The notes beneath the pieces are model-generated. The model searched no databases, was not told the origin of the DNA, and worked only from the letters and a program-made list of their open reading frames with translations. The translations under genes were made by a program, and so were the position numbers. From Mycolicibacterium sp. CH28 (GTDB taxonomy: Bacteria > Actinomycetota > Actinomycetes > Mycobacteriales > Mycobacteriaceae), in NCBI RefSeq assembly GCF_004745805.1, contig NZ_SRLQ01000003.1, forward strand, positions 497,385 through 561,384: 64,000 nt of DNA, given 5' to 3'. This document shows, piece by piece, positions 62,671-64,000 of the stretch (positions within the stretch are counted from its first letter, which is position 1; each line of letters begins with the position of its first letter).

Positions 62671-63878
62671 GAACCCTCCGTGGCGACCTGACGCACCGGC
62701 CGTGCCGCGCGACGCTCCTGGCGTGAGGCACGCGATGACGCCCGAGTCGCAACGCCGCAGGCGGGACAGAACGCCATGTCCGGCACCACATGCTCACAGT
62801 GGACGCATAGCAGCGGTTCGTCCGGCTCGATCGGATCCTGCGCCTCGTGGAGCAATGCGAGCTGTAGGGCGATTCGCAATAGAATCAGCGCAATCAGCGT
62901 CATCACGATGTGGATGACCAACGTCCGCAGCTGCTCCATCCCGACGATGTCGATGACCGCAACTCCGATGTGAATCAACACGACCAGGGTAGCGAGCACG
63001 TAGAGCGCCGCCCGGATCCGACCGGGACGCTCGTGCGGATTGGACGTCTGGCCCTTGAACCATAGGGCGACACCGATCATGCCGCCGGCCGCCGCGGCGG
63101 TGAGCGGGATCGTGAGGCCACTCAGGATGGCCTCGACGATAAGCCCCTTGAGTGGACGGTTGTTTGCGAGCAGGCCGGTCGCAAATTGGGGGGCAAGCCG
63201 GGTCAGGGTGGCAGCTGCGGAGAACATCAACGCGGCCATGGCGCCGATGACGAAACCGTCCAACGACTCTCGCGATTTCGGTCGTAGCAGCCGAACCACC
63301 ACCGTCGGCACGAGCATCAGGATCATCCCGCCGGCGGGGATCAGCACCCCTTCGCGCACGACATGGTGGATCGCCAGGCCGGCGGCCATCGGGACACCAT
63401 AGGCCCGGGCGACCATCTCGCCGGTCAGCAGCACCCAACCCACGCCGAGTGCTGCGCCCAGCGTTCCGGCCAGCCCCATCAACCACACCGACATGTCGCG
63501 GTAGACGGCGGACTCACTCACGTAGAGCACGAACAGCAGCGGCAACCCCAGCGCGGCGACCGTGATCAGCGCCGGCGGGATCTTGAGGAATGCGAAGCCA
63601 ATTAGCCCGACGAGCACCAGTGCCAGGCCCACCCGGAACGGCGTGCGTGAACGCTGAGGAAGGTGCGGAAACAGCGAACTGGCGATTGCGGGCAGCAGCA
63701 CGTTCTCACCCGGGGACGCGCCGAAGGTGTCGCCACGCAGCCAGCGCGGTCCGCGCTTGGCCTCGGACGCCAGATGGCCGCCGCAATAGCCACAGAACGC
63801 GCCGGCCGGAACGTCCATCTCGCAGAACGAGCATTCCAGTGTCGGTACTTCGTCGCCCGATTCGGTCCCGGCACTCAT
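62667..63878 (-). CDS. Polytopic membrane protein with zinc ribbons at both ends
   Basis: A 403-residue protein. The N-terminus has a zinc ribbon (CSFCEMDVP, then CGYCGG) and the C-terminus a second one (CVHCEHVVPD, then CPACGV). Between them lie about eight or nine hydrophobic helices from residue 85 to 345. Such architecture occurs in actinobacterial membrane proteins of unknown role; it recalls PrsW-type proteins, but I do not see the EExxK signature. A basic tail ends the protein. Its ATG overlaps the stop of the upstream protease gene (ATGA), forming a three-gene operon with it and the single-pass protein. Confidence 0.65.
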   Translation of the reverse strand: MSAGTESGDEVPTLECSFCEMDVPAGAFCGYCGGHLASEAKRGPRWLRGDTFGASPGENVLLPAIASSLFPHLPQRSRTPFRVGLALVLVGLIGFAFLKIPPALITVAALGLPLLFVLYVSESAVYRDMSVWLMGLAGTLGAALGVGWVLLTGEMVARAYGVPMAAGLAIHHVVREGVLIPAGGMILMLVPTVVVRLLRPKSRESLDGFVIGAMAALMFSAAATLTRLAPQFATGLLANNRPLKGLIVEAILSGLTIPLTAAAAGGMIGVALWFKGQTSNPHERPGRIRAALYVLATLVVLIHIGVAVIDIVGMEQLRTLVIHIVMTLIALILLRIALQLALLHEAQDPIEPDEPLLCVHCEHVVPDMAFCPACGVATRASSRASRQERRAARPVRQVATEGS

Positions 63879-64000
63879 CCGATCACCTTCTGGGTCACGA
63901 GAATATTCTGGGCGAGGTTCTCGACGTTGGGAGTACCCAGTCCGGTCACCAAGTCATATCCCGGACCCGCGTTCGCGACGGCGTTGCCGCCCAGGGTGAC
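63875..64000 (-). CDS. C-terminal end of an S53 (sedolisin-like) serine protease, partial
   Basis: Only the final 41 codons are present; the gene continues beyond the window. The tail includes ANAGPGYDLVTGLGTPNVEN, the hallmark calcium-binding-region end of sedolisin/kumamolisin-type proteases (GYDxxTGLGTPN). The catalytic Glu, Asp and Ser lie upstream and are not visible. It is likely an exported protease and heads an operon with the two membrane proteins, to judge from the ATGA overlap. Confidence 0.7.
   Translation of the reverse strand, partial: VTLGGNAVANAGPGYDLVTGLGTPNVENLAQNILVTQKVIG

Overview
The window is high-G+C actinobacterial DNA from a mycobacterium, probably a fast grower (Mycolicibacterium type). 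It holds the mycolyl-arabinogalactan cell-wall locus in near-canonical order (the Rv3790-Rv3819 and Rv3834c-Rv3836 neighbourhoods of M. tuberculosis). The gene set is diagnostic: DprE1/DprE2, AftA, EmbC/A/B, AccD4-Pks13-FadD32, MPT51 and antigen 85, AftB, UbiA, GlfT2, Glf and Erp. A MspA-type porin, typical of fast growers, is also present. Strain identity cannot be fixed from this sequence alone.

Layout. (1) 1-12564, + strand: end of dprE1, then dprE2, aftA, embC, embA, embB, which make decaprenyl-phosphoryl-arabinose and polymerise arabinan. (2) 12603-24568: a 12-kb accessory segment between embB and accD4. It holds an APC permease, two small exported proteins, a porin-kinase cluster (mspA, unknown, RDD, Ser/Thr kinase), a SCO6745-family protein, a membrane alpha/beta hydrolase, a short SDR-like ORF, a GH27 lipoprotein, and a DapA-like/class II aldolase pair divergent from an XRE-cupin regulator with a palindromic operator candidate. 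(3) 24572-45474, - strand: accD4, pks13, fadD32 (mycolate condensation), a Culp6-type hydrolase, a DUF732 lipoprotein, mpt51, two antigen 85 mycolyltransferases, aftB, ubiA, a PAP2 phosphatase, glfT2 and glf. (4) 45721-52831: erp, a PGRP/LGFP cell-wall protein, a HAD phosphatase, two acyltransferases, a metallo-beta-lactamase/Rieske protein and a small PH-like protein. (5) 52832-56649: an inserted cassette with a very large type VII-secretion-style polymorphic toxin and two small candidate immunity genes. The toxin C-terminus looks like a RelA/SpoT-type nucleotidyltransferase. The cassette lies between two direct copies of the PH-like gene. The second copy is a chimera whose 5' end is a piece of the upstream Rieske gene. 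(6) 56712-64000: an exported protein, a DUF5718-like protein, serS, a septum-formation-domain membrane protein, a zincin, two membrane proteins and the end of a sedolisin-like (S53) protease.

How the genes work together: UbiA, the PAP2 phosphatase and DprE1/E2 make the arabinose donor. Glf and GlfT2 build galactan; AftA primes it; the Emb proteins and AftB extend and cap arabinan. FadD32, AccD4 and Pks13 make mycolates, and antigen 85 attaches them to arabinan. The most notable part is the toxin cassette and the duplication scar around it. Secondary points are a natural Asn at the MspA constriction, an MPT51 that appears to keep Ser and His of the catalytic triad, a repeat-expanded Pks13 linker, and the porin-kinase cluster.
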